Source: Sipunculus nudus
Lineage: Eukaryota > Annelida > Sipuncula > Golfingiida > Sipunculidae
DNA length: 64,000 bases
Direction: 5' to 3'
Assembly: GCA_026874595.1 (NCBI GenBank)
Contig: CM049310.1
Coordinates: forward strand, 16,404,058-16,468,057
The stretch's first letter is position 1. The number at the start of each line of letters is the position of its first letter. A program made the position numbers and the translations under genes. Shown piece after piece: positions 37,633 through 49,904 of the stretch. The notes below the pieces were generated by a model. It was given only the letters and a program-made list of their open reading frames with translations, ran no database searches and had not been told where the DNA came from.

Positions 37633-38184
37633 TTAAATCAACTCAACAACATAGAGGGAGAAATGCTCTTTGGTGACTACGTCGTCCATAAACGTCACTC
37701 CGAGGGTGTACAATGGAGTGGCGCCAATTCCGTGCAGCAGACGACCGATTATGAAAATAATGAGAAAATTACCAGACATAAATTCTACGATCTCCTGTAG
37801 ACATACGGTCTCGTTTGACCTATCCCGGCAGAGGTTATCCCCTGAAACTTCCAGGCTCAGTTGATCGTAAGTCGGCGTTAGGAAATGGGTAAGAACAAAA
37901 ATGACTGATCCAAGGGCAATAATCAACAAACAAGTCCCCGTCCATAACGGCCGGTGGGCGCGGGCTCCTAAATAACTGACTATGATTATCACCGGTATTG
38001 TAGACATATCATATGCATTTGCAATGAAAGAACTCTGCTGGCTGGAGAATTTAAACCGTTTCTCCAGCATGGACATGGACAGTCCTATAGTCCATTGACC
38101 GTCATGGATTGGAATATGTCGATACGCGTTTACAATAGGTACCACTGTGACTGTATCCTCTAGCCCTGAATAATAAGTGAACAT
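37633..38184 (-). pseudogene. Broken paralogue of OATP exon 1
   Basis: About 470 bp (about 37,651-38,119) is homologous to exon 1 of the neighbouring transporter, same strand, from about residue 49 to the exon end. Three lesions are visible. The first 48 codons are replaced by unrelated sequence beyond 38,119. One base is missing where the gene reads CTTATAGGACTG and the copy CTATAGGACTG, shifting frame. The donor GTAAG is replaced by TTGAG. An in-frame insertion of about two codons lies before SGNFLIIFIIGR. The remaining 150 codons have no stop and mostly conservative changes. By chance the shifted 5' part is open, giving a 183-residue frame with its own ATG. No homologue of later exons follows. 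A regulatory or truncated product cannot be excluded. Confidence 0.85.
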
Positions 38185-38562
38185 AGTGCCGTACTCACTT
38201 GATGCAATATAAGTGAAATGGTAGCGTAGACTCGCATATTTCTCGAACGATATATCAGATAAAAATTTCTTTGTTCCTCATTTCTCTAGTTGTCAAGGAG
38301 TTGATGTGATTATTGACCAATCCACCAATAAAAGTATACCAGAACTGCTGTAAATTTGGAACTACTATGGACCGACGCCACCATGTCTTCACAGACGGTG
38401 AATTTAACCCCGTTGTGAAGGATCCAGTTCACTCAGTTGACACATTGTTAACCTTGTGCACGTGTAGGTATTGTACAGAGTTGTCTGTCACTACATTTTA
38501 CGCCGGCCATGGCATAGTAACGGTCAAGAGATTGCGTGCCCAGTCCATGTTTTAAAGGGCAC

Positions 38563-39396
38563 TGTTACAGATGTCTCTTTTATTGTGTGCAAGGTCTTAC
38601 ATGTGCATGTGCAGCGGTAGCCCACGCGTGGGATCTGACGTGTAAACACAGCGGTCATGCTAGTCTGGGGCTTTCTCGCATGGCCGAGCTAGGCCGGCCC
38701 ACATGTGAACCCTGATTTGTAGAAACACAGCGTTCGTTGTTCTAGATGTTTCCTGTAACATGTATACTATTGGGTTCTTTGGATTGTTCGAAAAACGGAA
38801 GGTTCTCGGCTTGAGGTGAAAAGTTATAAATAAGGGGCTGTGTTTTAGAGCCGGGGAGAGGAGAGAAATATTCCAGCGGACACAGAAGAGTATAAGTCAG
38901 TTTTGTGGACCTATCCGATAATTACAGCGGTAATAGATTTTCTTCGAATTTGTAACGGATTTTTATGTAGTCTTCAGTTTGTCTTTGGGATCACTGTCAG
39001 AACTTCACTTTTGGATTACAACAAATTGATTTTGTGATTGAACGGGACTGTTATTCTCTGAGAAGATTTATGTGAACTGTTCATCTGGATTATATGCTTC
39101 AAAGGACTTGTTGTCGCTGTGACAGTTGTGGTATCTAGGTACTGTACACTTTATTTATATACTTGTATTGAGTTACTGTTGTACTGTTGTTATACTGTGT
39201 AATTGTATTGATTTAGTGTATTGTAATATAAGGATTGTTTTTAGAATAAATTATAATTATTTTTTTTAACAAAAAAGACACTGACTTCTTTATTCATTCC
39301 CCTAGATATTTCACTCTGCCTAGTGATACAGAATCTCCATTACAAAATTTATGTTCGTCACGCATACATGATCTGTTGATATTAGGTTCCGTAACA
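38563..39396 (+). mobile_element. Candidate solo LTR of a retrotransposon
   Basis: Starts TGTTAC and ends GTAACA, perfect 6-base inverted termini of TG..CA type. Flanked by GGCAC on the left and TGCAC on the right (four of five bases). A strong TATA word, TTATAAATAAGG, lies near 38,824, and AATAAA lies near 39,245 followed by T-rich sequence. Length (834 bp), internal promoter and poly(A) signal fit an LTR, but no second LTR, primer-binding site or polyprotein frame is present. Alternatively it is a host promoter region. Confidence 0.4.
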
Positions 39397-39399
39397 TGC

Positions 39400-40530
39400 A
39401 CTGACTGTGAATTTATATTAACTGATGTTAGGTTCTGTATAATCTTGTATCGCAAATGCTACTTTAACATACAGCTGAGATTTCTAGTATATAAATATAA
39501 TAAAAAAGAAACCAAAACACAAATTGAGAAAACCCATTTTTAATATTGAAATACTACGTTAAGTCGTACAATTTAAAGTTTAAGAAATATATTCTGGTAC
39601 AGTTTTGAAATTCTCTTTGTAATAAACGTAATCAAAGCATATTCCACTGTAAATATTTTTATAACTATAAAAAAGTATTTAAAGCCTTTTTAGACTCGTG
39701 ACTCAAAGGAATCCCTTTTTTCTATAGATAAGAAGAACAAATATAAAAATTTCCCTTTGCACCGAAAATTAAAACTATATAATGATTATAAGCCTATCAA
39801 CCTATTTTGTGTTTCCTAAAGGCCATTTAGTTAAGTAGCGATTAACTGAAGGTTAACACGCCGCACGTTAACCAAAGTGTATCCCTGACCGTGGCAGAAA
39901 TTACGTAAGACAAACGAAAACAGTTCTTACGATGCACTTGCAGTAAAGATGTTAATGTTCGATCATGAATTTTGTTTGGTATCACAGTTATCAGTTAAGA
40001 TGTTTAGCGCTCCAGAAATCGACACATTTGGGATAAAAGCGACAGGAGGAAATCCATGTAAGGGACGTGGGAAAATACCGTTAGGAAAAAAATGGACTAC
40101 CCCGCCTGATACCCCTGCCACCGAAGATCCCGACGTTTATCATACAAACATTTAAACCCGTCAGACACTAGTCTGCTAACGTCATTAATCTCATGGTAAA
40201 ATAAATGTTATCCATGTACTTATATATGACCGCTTTTTTTTAACTGCACATGGGAACCCAGCGCAAATGGTACTGTCAACTCGCCAACTCTGCTGTACAA
40301 ACACTCCAAACGACAAAGCTCAAGCGCGCGTGGGATATCAATACTGGGACAAACATATTAGGGCCACCAGAAGGCATGACTACTGGATACAGCAGTACGA
40401 AACTGGCTACAGCGGTGCAAATACCTGATAAAGTGATAACATCCGCACAAAACGGCGAGTGCATGACTTTTTGGATTTAAACCTATTCCAGAACCACCCC
40501 ATCCCCTCCCACCACAACACATTCCTACAG
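39400..40530. other. Intergenic, no gene seen
   Basis: AT-rich. The small open frames at 39,949-40,155 and 40,250-40,480 carry no recognisable domain. Confidence 0.4.
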
Positions 40531-40536
40531 TTCTAG

Positions 40537-41046
40537 GCAGTGTTAAAGGGGCCCAATCACCTATAAAGCATGTTGAACTACCCCAAAAAATAGCTTCTTC
40601 CCTTTAAAATAAATCTGTACCTGCCAAAATATTGCCTTAAAATCGTTTGCATACTCCTGTAAACGAGTGTTAAAAACAGTGGACCGTGCGCGATTGCAGG
40701 TGTCAATGTAAACACAGTGCGATGGGTCGTGTGCAGTGGGGAGCAACGACACGTGTCAATCAGGAGATGCCCTGACTGCCCTGGTAGGAAAATTATAATA
40801 AATTTTCCCGATGGCTGAAACACCCCTCTTAATCGAACCTCCGGTCACGTGGGCTTGTTATGGCACACAGACACACGTGGACTGTGTTTACCAAAACGGA
40901 AAGTCATAACAAGGTTTTAAAAGGCGAGGAAATGAGACTGTGTGCTGGGATGGTTCTGCTGGGAAACTTTTGTATGAAGCAAACCTGAACTGATAGTGTG
41001 AAAGAATAAGCATAATATTGATCCTGATTATCTCCCTTTAAATGAA
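40537..41046. mobile_element. Candidate MITE with imperfect terminal inverted repeats
   Basis: The left end GTTAAAGGGGCCCAATCACC and the complement of the right end (ATTTAAAGGGAGATAATCAGG) agree at about 16 of 21 positions. The interior is non-coding. No target-site duplication could be fixed, so both class and limits are tentative. Confidence 0.3.
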
Positions 41047-41049
41047 GGA

Positions 41050-44000
41050 AATCTAGAAATACAAACGAAGAAGGCTAGAAAAACCCACTGAATTGATAAC
41101 TTTCATGTTTGACAGCATGCTTGGAATAGATATGAATTGTTCTATTCATGAAAACACCCTTGACTTCACCGCGGTATACAGAACCTTCATCCAAGATTGT
41201 ACACGTGATTGCAAATACCGATTGTCAGGTGTTTCGGCATGTGACCATGATGTTCACATGCAGCCTAATCCCTGGACTGGAAGCTGCAACTTGATTTGTA
41301 AGCAACCATACACTGACCACACGTGAGAAGTTTGAAAACATCGTCCTAGGTAGTTTTACCTATAGGCACTCGTTATTCGCACACAAACATTTCATCTAAG
41401 TGTTCAACGTGATCAGTTTTGTACGAAACTACTCAGTTTTTTACTTTATCAGAAACTCATGGTTTTTAATTTTATTGGAAGGGGACACCACCAGCAATTT
41501 GTGAAAGGATACGATAACCGCCAAAATTGAACGGTGATGAGCTACCGCTGTGAAAAAAAGGGGGCTGCACAGTGCTTTATAAATGCAAGTCAGGACTGTA
41601 CATAGTGCAGGAATGTACATCTTCAGCGCATGTACAGTCCAGCAGGAAACATCAAAGAAAAATATTGCAGCGAATGCACTGCCTCCATTAAGTCAGCCAG
41701 CGCAGCCTAGCCAAAATACGGGAGAAAAGCTTTACCATGGCAGCCTCGATATCTACAATAACTTCGAAAGTAACTGAGACCGCTCGGAAAAATACGTTAA
41801 TTTCCGTCGCAACTCGGTCCTTGGTTCAAACGACCCAATTATGGAATAACCGAGAATCCAATTGGTGCTTGTGAAAAAAAAGATGAAGATGTAAATTCAA
41901 GGAGATAGTGCATTGACACTTTTGGTCATCTGCAAGATTATGCGAAAGGATTACCTGTATTACCTAGGAAGTAACCATTATTGTTCGCTGGCATAAGAAA
42001 TGAGTGCAAAGGGATCGAGGGTCACATATTGTTCACAATTACTGATCATGCAAGTGGGTCATTGACTGGGTCAAATGTCACGTCAAACATCCCTAAATTC
42101 GTCATTGTCAGCATAGTTTTAATCCTATGCACAATAGACCTTAACCCTGCGCTTGAGGTTGATATACACGAACAATTCACTGGCAAACGGAAAAAAATGT
42201 TAGCTTAACATATGACTGCCTGGCGGGAACTTAACGTCGTTATGAAACGGCCACTTGGGGCGCACAGTTCACGGGAATGAAGATGCTCCATTGTGACTAT
42301 AGAACTGTTGTCCACGTCAGGAATAATGATTCAAAACAAAGGGAAGAAATAATGAAATATGTACGGACATTAATTTTCATTTGTGCGAGTCACATTTTCG
42401 CGGACGTTAAAGAATCTGACCTTTTTCCAGGAAATGAATTAAATTAAAACATAAATCCGTTATAACTGAAATATTTGTTACAGATATGTTGCTTCAACGT
42501 TGTGTATAGAAGTCAAGACGCTGGGGACTCGAAGGTTAACAGTCGATGACCTTCTAGCTCTGCACAGAGTCAGTTTCTCTATTTCTTCACGCTTGTTGGA
42601 CGAATAGACTTTAGTTATGTATATAGCTTATTTGTGACGAATTCTTTAATGTCAGTGTACCTTGGGAGCTGTCCGCTCGCTTCATGATGAAGAGGGCTCT
42701 AAGAATCCTCTTCATGACTGCGAAAGATGAAAGCGGGCATTAACAGATGTTAGGTTACCCGATGGTACCCCTAGGAAAAAACATACCAGTCACCATGGAT
42801 GGTCTCTTTCCGTGTATCAAGCCGTAGATCATACGTACAATCATACTAGATATATGCAGTCGCCAAGCAATCACTTGAAGCCTGGCTCCCTCCTCCCCCT
42901 GGTTCGCTTTGCGATGAGATCATATCGGAGAATGGCTATGGAGTGTGTGTACAACCTTGGGAAAAAGGTCAGGGTCAAAAATAAATATCAGGTGCAAATG
43001 TGTGACCTGGGTCTTATATTTTTCAAAATTTCAGCTTTAGAAAATAAGCCATACTTGGAGGTCTAGCGCAAACAGAAAACAGAGAATGAATGAAAAAATA
43101 AATAATTAAATAAACAGAGGGGTTGCACTATAGGGGGCTTATTAAGTGGGTTTACCCACAATTTTTTTGTACCCAAAATGGATAGAAATTAAGCCACCAT
43201 TCCTTTACCTTCGTTTAAAAGATTAAAAGCGGACAGGAGTAGACATGGTCTGGACATATATATGGGCTGTTCGCAAAGCATGGTATGCGCACATTGCTAC
43301 ATGTTAAAATATCTGAAATTCGTTTTAACATGCTTACGGCAGATCAACATCATCCATTTTTGTGTTTGATAATGGTTGTATTCTGAGCAAACAGCTGTTC
43401 ATAAAGCAGTCAATTGTCTCTAGCCTTGGCCAGAATAACTGGCGACTACAGTCCCTCGTACAGATGGGGTAGTCACTGCATCGGATTGAGTATAAGCAGG
43501 TTTGATGGACTGGCAACTGAAATTGATGCGGAGATGGTCCAGTATAGACTGACTCAGTCGATCCAATCGTTTATTCTTCTGCTGACAGAGCCATCATCTT
43601 GCTCTTGCTGTGTCGCAACGCTAAGAAGAGGTACTGCCATCTCGCGGCAAATTATATAACTAATTTACGGCTGTTTGATCAGCGAATTATGTCCATCGCA
43701 AATTTGGAATCATGTTTTAGTAGCAAACGAAATTACTAATGCCCTGTTGGGGCTACAGGTCCAACAATGCCTGTCAGCGCATATGTCAGCGCACCAACCT
43801 CGGTCTAAATACATTTTAGTGAATGTAATGCACCTGAGGTCAGAGCATGGGTAGGCTATCGATCATTTTTTCATAGCTTCGTTTAGTATTTTAAATAATG
43901 AATGGGCCAATATGCAAATGCGGGAGGTACCGTAAATAACAATCATCTTGTACTAGGTTAGAGGGACGAATTTCCAAGCCCTACATCATATAAGGTGCAC

Positions 44001-44340
44001 ATGTTGGGTGCACTGGAAAATTTTTTTCTATCGAGTGTTTGGCATAATGTTATACATCAAACTCAAGATCAACACCTGAAATTTTATTTTATTCCAGAAA
44101 AAAACTCGTTTTCCCGTTAGAGACCAGCTTCTGAAGTTTACTATAGTGCACCACAGATGTCGCCACCTGCCGAGCCTTGCCCACACCACCAGCACTGACA
44201 CATTCAATCTCCTCAAACCGCATAAAAAATTATGACTACCTCTGAGAAAAAAAATTTATTAAAAGTCTCCTGTCTCCCCCATCTGGAACCAATATATTTT
44301 CCCTCATACATTTAATGCCAAACATTCTCTGCTGCCCTCC
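41050..44340. other. Intergenic, no gene supported
   Basis: Scattered short open frames only. One at 41,093-41,326 encodes six cysteines but has no signal peptide and no splice support. Nothing else is identifiable. Confidence 0.4.
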
Positions 44341-44360
44341 AATATTAAATGCCTGCTCAC

Positions 44361-44774
44361 AACCGGCTTCTGTGGCTCAGGGGTAGAGCGCAGGACTCAA
44401 AGCCGGGAGATCGTGAGTTCGAATCTCAGCCGAGGCGGTGAGGTTTTTCACGGTCGGCCCCAACCCAGGGTGAGCGCTCTGCAGGCTTAATGGGAAGGTC
44501 GTGCCCAACGACCGTGTTTCACTCACAAACGAGTGCGCCTTTCGGGGGTCCTCGGTGGTATGATTACCAACCCAGGGCCCGCAGGTGCAGTAGTCACCGG
44601 GCCTGGTTAACGCCAGGATATAAAATGAGAGGAAGCGTGTGATACTGCCCTGTCACGTAGTCCGAAACCGGAATGGAAATCTGCAGATGTACATATACTT
44701 AGTTAAGGTAGCATTAAAAAAAAATGGAGGCGGTTACCTCCAACAAAAAAATATTAAAAAAAAAAAAAAAAAAA
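44361..44774 (+). mobile_element. tRNA-derived SINE, full-length copy with target-site duplication
   Basis: Head AACCGGCTTCTGTGGCTCAG then GGGTAGAGCGC (A-box-like) and GAGTTCGAATCTC (B box, 44,415-44,427). A 100 bp module (44,429-44,528) follows, bounded inside by the inverted words CACGGTCG and CGACCGTG. Then comes the body shared with the 35 kb copy (GAGTGCGCC, GGGGGTCC, GCCTGGTTAACGCCAGGATA, AGTCCGAAACCGGAATGGAA, TCTGCAGATGTACATA), then GAGGCGGTTACCTCC and a poly(A) tail. AAATGCCTGCTCAC is duplicated exactly at 44,347-44,360 and 44,775-44,788. Confidence 0.93.
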
Positions 44775-45107
44775 AAATGCCTGCTCACTTTTGACGCCAC
44801 AAAATGGGTCGACCTAGGCTGGACCTGGAAAAAGGTCCCTCTTACCTCAAAGGTACCCCATTGACAAAAAAAAAAAAAAAAAAAAAAACGAGTGCTGACA
44901 GCCTTTTTGCAAATAACATAACCTTCTATTATTTTGTGGAAGAATAAAAAAAGGGGGAAAATGTTTCAAATAGTTTTCTGTGAGAAAAAAGGTTCAGTTT
45001 ATGCAAAATCTATATTGATATATATTTAAATAGGCAAGTACGTTGTATAATAATATAATGGGATATCTAGAATGTGATCTCTATACAGCAAAATGTGAAT
45101 TAATCAG

Positions 45108-45394
<287 letters not shown>

Positions 45395-45929
45395 ATAGAT
45401 CATATTTAAAGCGTGATTTGATTGCTTATATATAAAAAAATGGAAATGGAATTGCTGATATATAAATCGAGGTTGTTACCACCGTTATCGTTAGATTTCA
45501 ACAGTGTAGTGTATATAGCCGACCGGGTTTTATCTGGTTCCTGCTTAGCAATTGATTTGGTCAGGCTAAATCAGAAAAGGGTGTTACGCTCATTGAATTC
45601 CAAAATAATATAATAACAACAGTAATGAAAGATAAAACAGGAATAATTAGTCAATCAAATAATCATTACAAAGACAAGAGGAGAAAAGTGTTTATACCCT
45701 ATGTACCATTCATGTGCCATATAACGTTTTATTATATTTTCACGCATATCTACCAAGACAATTTTTGCGGGTTATTTTATTATTTTTGGTGTATATCCCG
45801 AAGCATATGTATGTACAGGATCATTTTGTTTGGATGTACATCAGTCTGCCAGCAAGTGACCGCAAATGGTGCTGATAACGAAAGAATTTTTGTTTTCTTA
45901 GGAATGGCGGTACGCTAGTTTCAGTGTTG

Positions 45930-46985
45930 TTTTCGTTCTGAAACCATAATGATCCCAATATTTGAATCTTCACGGAAAAGTCACGGAGATCCTTGATGAA
46001 TCCGCTCTGTGTCCATAATGAAACGCTGAAAGTCCGCACTGAAACCCTAACAGTCCTTTACTACACCGTAACGAATATCCATCCGCCATCAATCACCACA
46101 GGTAATATAATTCTCTGATCTGTATAGACTGTTCCGGCATTGTCACCGGGGCTTTTAAGAAAAGTTCAAAACTTCTCTAGAGTTTACCGGCCAACGAACG
46201 ATTAAGCCTAAAGGCACACTGTGAGGGTACAGTCGGCGACGGATGGTTTTGGATTGAATAATCACGGACCATCCGTGGGATATGCAAATTTTTTTGTTGA
46301 TCGCATCCATGCTGGTCTTGGCCCTCTAAGGACCATCCCTTGTGATCTGTCATTAATACCTGATGCACGTTGAGAGCCCTCTTCTTTGACCGTCGTCATC
46401 CCTCATGATCCGGGGTAACTTGTTTTAGTCCGTCAAACTCTACGGAAGTTTTGAAATTTTCAAAATTTCCGTGGTGGAGCCACGGATGAGCCACTGTGAA
46501 GTTTCACCCTGCATATCCCTACTACCTCCAAACATGCGGACGTCGTCGTCTTCCCTGATTGGTCAACAGAGCCGGAATACGGACGTCCAGGTTCGCGTGA
46601 ATACAGTGATACGACCAGTCGTGCTTGGCCGATCCTGAGGATCCATGGCACCTCCTCAATAATCGATACACAGACCGCCCCCTGTCGTGGGACTCCGTAA
46701 CCCTCTCCCCCTTCATCTGTAGGCCCATGTGGTCCGTGACTGATCCTAGGAATCCTTCACATTCCATGATCTTGTCGCCGGGAAACCGTAGCAAAGCCTG
46801 CCGACGTCCACACAGACCGTGGGAATTAATCCGCCCCAAGAAGCACGTTTGCTGTACTCAGACCGTGAGAACCTTCCTTGACAGCATGGTTGTGATCCAT
46901 AAAACATGTTTCCTTCGGATGTCCGTGATAACTCAATCCAAGACCATCGGTCGAAGTTCGTTCCCCCATCCGTGATAGCGTGACT
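45930..46985. other. GC-richer block dense in TCCGTGA / TCACGGA words
   Basis: Composition changes sharply from the surrounding AT-rich DNA. TCCGTG and CACGGA words recur in both orientations, for example near 45,969, 45,981, 46,241, 46,255, 46,467, 46,481, 46,733, 46,921 and 46,970, including the hairpin CCGTGGTGGAGCCACGG. No gene is recognised. Open frames of about 105 and 116 residues overlap on opposite strands and are probably composition artefacts. Confidence 0.4.
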
Positions 46986-48518
46986 CGGGCTTTATATATG
47001 AATGCAGCAGGACTGTATTTGATATCACACGGTTATTTATCATGTGTTGAATAATGGGGGCAGTCAAGGAAACGAAGGGACGAATTCCAATAAATGTCAG
47101 GAAGATCGTGAGTCAAGTCTGTGTAAAATCTCCCGTGAAAATTCTCACTGATTAATATAGTCGGCAAATCAGTCTTTTTTTAAATAAATATACATTATTG
47201 TCTGGCTTGAGTGCTGACACATTTTACAAACACAAACATTAATCTTGATCTTGGTAGTGGAGAATCAAGGGTGTTCATAAAAACTTATAATTTTAGCTTC
47301 TATATTGGGAGGGGCTTGGGAATGGCTAGAAGCAGGAAAAAAGTAAATCTTATTTTAGTTGTTTGGTTGAAGGATACTAACTTTAATTGAATACCTTTAT
47401 TCGAGCTCACAAAGATTTTGGGTACCATGGTATTAATTTTCTCATTTAACGGATCGATGGAATTCCTGCATGGGTGATGAAATTCTTTCCAGAAAAGAGA
47501 TGGCAGTTCATCAAGGTGTACATACATACGGGAAAGACAAAGTCCAATGGTGAAGTTGTTGGAACCTGAAGCAAATGTTCGAACCCCGTGGGTACCCCAG
47601 AGACAGCTAGAATGAGGCAGAACCATCAACGATACGTTTTGCCTGGCCCCGTGCATATAATACCTGAAATCCAAAGGCTTAAAAATAACACATCAGTCTT
47701 ATCGTATGGTTGCCTTCATGTTCATTCTGTAAACGTTGTCACCAGCAGGCCATGGGGCTTTCCTTAAAGTGTATAAACAAAAATAAGCCGATGCGTATTT
47801 GTTGTTGCTAGGTAATAAAAAAATGTACCCCTTAAAGCTAAATGAATTAGTTATGAAATCAACCGTTAGATGGCAGCAAATCCGGGCCAAATTGTAGCAG
47901 CCATACATTGCAAGGTTCGAATTCAAGGACTCTGGTCCAGACTTAATGTTGATTGTTTAATTGTTGGCGAATTAAATGACAACCTGGCCTTTAGACTTAG
48001 CGCGTGGTGCTCCTGAATATCTCGCGCTGATTGGCTGAGCCAGAGTTTGGCCTACATTATGTTTAAACAGGCCCAACTTTCAAGAGTGCTTTTCCGATAA
48101 ACGTTAACACTGAGGCTGAGGGGTATAGTGTTTTATAAAGTCTCGCCGAACTCAATTTAAGCGACGGCCTTAAATTATTAAGACAAATTAAGTGGGAATA
48201 TTTGTAACCAATTGGAAGCCCGGAATAGGCGGTTACTGAAAGAACCATGTTGGTTTTGAAAAAGATTCTGGGAAAGACCACTGCTGACGTCACTGGAAAA
48301 GACCTTAGTTCAGCGAGGCGGTGATGTGTGGCGCTGACCGTCCGGGAACCGGCAAGATTACCAGTCCAAGAAATCAGAGGGTCAGATAGAGGCAAATTAG
48401 TAATATGAGTTGCCGCAAGATGGCGGTACCGATACTAAATGCGACACAACGCATGAACGTTTGATTTCTCTGTCAGAAGCAACAATCAAGTCAAAACTAT
48501 TTCATGGACTGGGCCAGT

Positions 48519-48801
48519 CTAGGGCGTCAATACAGGGGGTGGGAGTATATATCCCTCACTTTTTTATCAAGGATGAGGGGTGGTCAATGTTATCACCTCC
48601 CGCTAACCAGAGAATAATATTTACATATTGAGAATGAAATATATGAATAATCTTAATTATAGACTTTGGTTCCATTTCTGAGATAATCATGAAATATTAT
48701 ATATCTAATCATGGTTTAGAATTAATCATTACTGGAAACATAATACCCTATTTTTTTAAAGTTTATACTAAGTTGTAATACATTTGAAATGTGTCACACA
48801 G

Positions 48802-48871
<70 letters not shown>

Positions 48872-48945
48872 CATTTAAAAAGATTGTCCCAACTTTGATT
48901 ATAACCCCCTCCCCCTCCTCTCGCTTGCGAGTCATTCACTGCCGT
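48519..48945 (+). repeat. Dispersed repeat, copy 2 (partner of 24,701-24,960)
   Basis: Same landmarks and order as the copy in OATP intron 8. A (TA)n(TG)n tract at about 48,806-48,871 has expanded inside it. Confidence 0.7.
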
Positions 48946-49663
48946 ATGGACAAGCCTGTAGGTCAGGGAAACGTGCGGGTAGCGGAGCCCCACCGTGTGT
49001 TTGTATAAGAGACTACGGGGGTCTTGTGTTTAGGACAAGGAGACGTCTATGAGGGGATAGTCCTAAGCCAATCTATGTGCACAAAGCACTATTTTCAGTC
49101 GAACGCAAGCTTTATCGCCTGGCAAATGAAAATAACAATAATTAAGGCATTAGAACAAATATAGAACATACATTGACAACATTCATTTAAAATATAATGG
49201 TTATACAGAATATGATTGTCTGTTTTTTTGTTTTTTTACATGTTGTAAAACTCACGGAACTACATTGCGGCGCGAAGTCGGGGAAGAAGTGATGTAAATG
49301 TATACAAACAATAGCACATGCCACACTGTTTAAGCACGTGTTTGGTAAATTGGCGCGATTCTGGGGTGACAGGTGACGTCCAGGTACATATGGTCCGCCG
49401 TGTTTGTATACAGTGGTTGCCACAGCAATCCAGGTCAAACCAGCTGAAGTTCCGTGTCGTGTGCACATCCTCATGCAGGGATCTAGTATCGGCTCAATAG
49501 ACCTTTTCCCTGTACGGAGGTTGGCAGTCCACTTGTTCTCTGTTATGTAACAGGGGATTGAGGCGGGGTAAAGGATGTGTACTGGTATACTTGGCTAGGG
49601 CAAGTATGACGTCATTCGTGAAGTCATTTAAGAAGTGTTGAACGTTAAGATCTGCAATTTCTG

Positions 49664-49866
49664 GTCTCAAGGGGGGGGGGGGGGGTTGGAAGGCGGAGTC
49701 AAAGGGTTCGGAACCCCCCCCCCCCCTCTTTTTTTTTGTCCCCGCAACCCTTTTGTTAAGGTTTTCAGTCCAAATTTCACTGCCGCTACCCCCTTTTCCA
49801 GACCTGAGGAAGTTTTTCATGAGTTGGACCCCTCCCTCTTTTCCTAAATTATGGATCCGCCCCTGC
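49664..49866 (-). repeat. Low-complexity block ending at a transposon-like terminus
   Basis: A G-run (about 49,671-49,686) and a C-run (about 49,714-49,727) are followed by T-rich sequence, and the block ends at AAATTATGGATCCGCCCCTGC. On the minus strand this reads GCAGGGGCGGATCCATAATTT, the familiar CAGGGGCGGATCCA start of small hAT-like elements. The opposite end was not found. Confidence 0.45.
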
Positions 49867-49904
49867 CTGTGGTTGACGCAAGTATTGCATGAAAGTTCCC
49901 CACC

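Noticed and set aside
41093-41326. 77-residue frame with six cysteines, considered as a small secreted peptide
   Set aside because: No signal peptide, irregular cysteine spacing and no supporting exon structure.
44361-44435. tRNA gene
   Set aside because: A and B boxes are present, but the segment is the head of a SINE: it continues into a repeat body with poly(A) tail and target duplication, and a second copy exists at 35 kb.
46522-46975. Overlapping open frames of 105 and 116 residues on opposite strands
   Set aside because: Lie in the GC-richer word-repeat block, where stops are rare by composition. Neither looks like a protein family.
47300-47674. 124-residue minus-strand open frame with YYMHGARQNVSL, faintly like a MAM-domain start, and an acceptor-like TTTCAG before it
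   Set aside because: No conserved MAM cysteines or tryptophan in register, no good donor, and no neighbouring exons. Probably chance.
48063-48395. 110-residue minus-strand frame
   Set aside because: No recognisable domain, no splice context and no neighbours. Cannot be supported as a gene.
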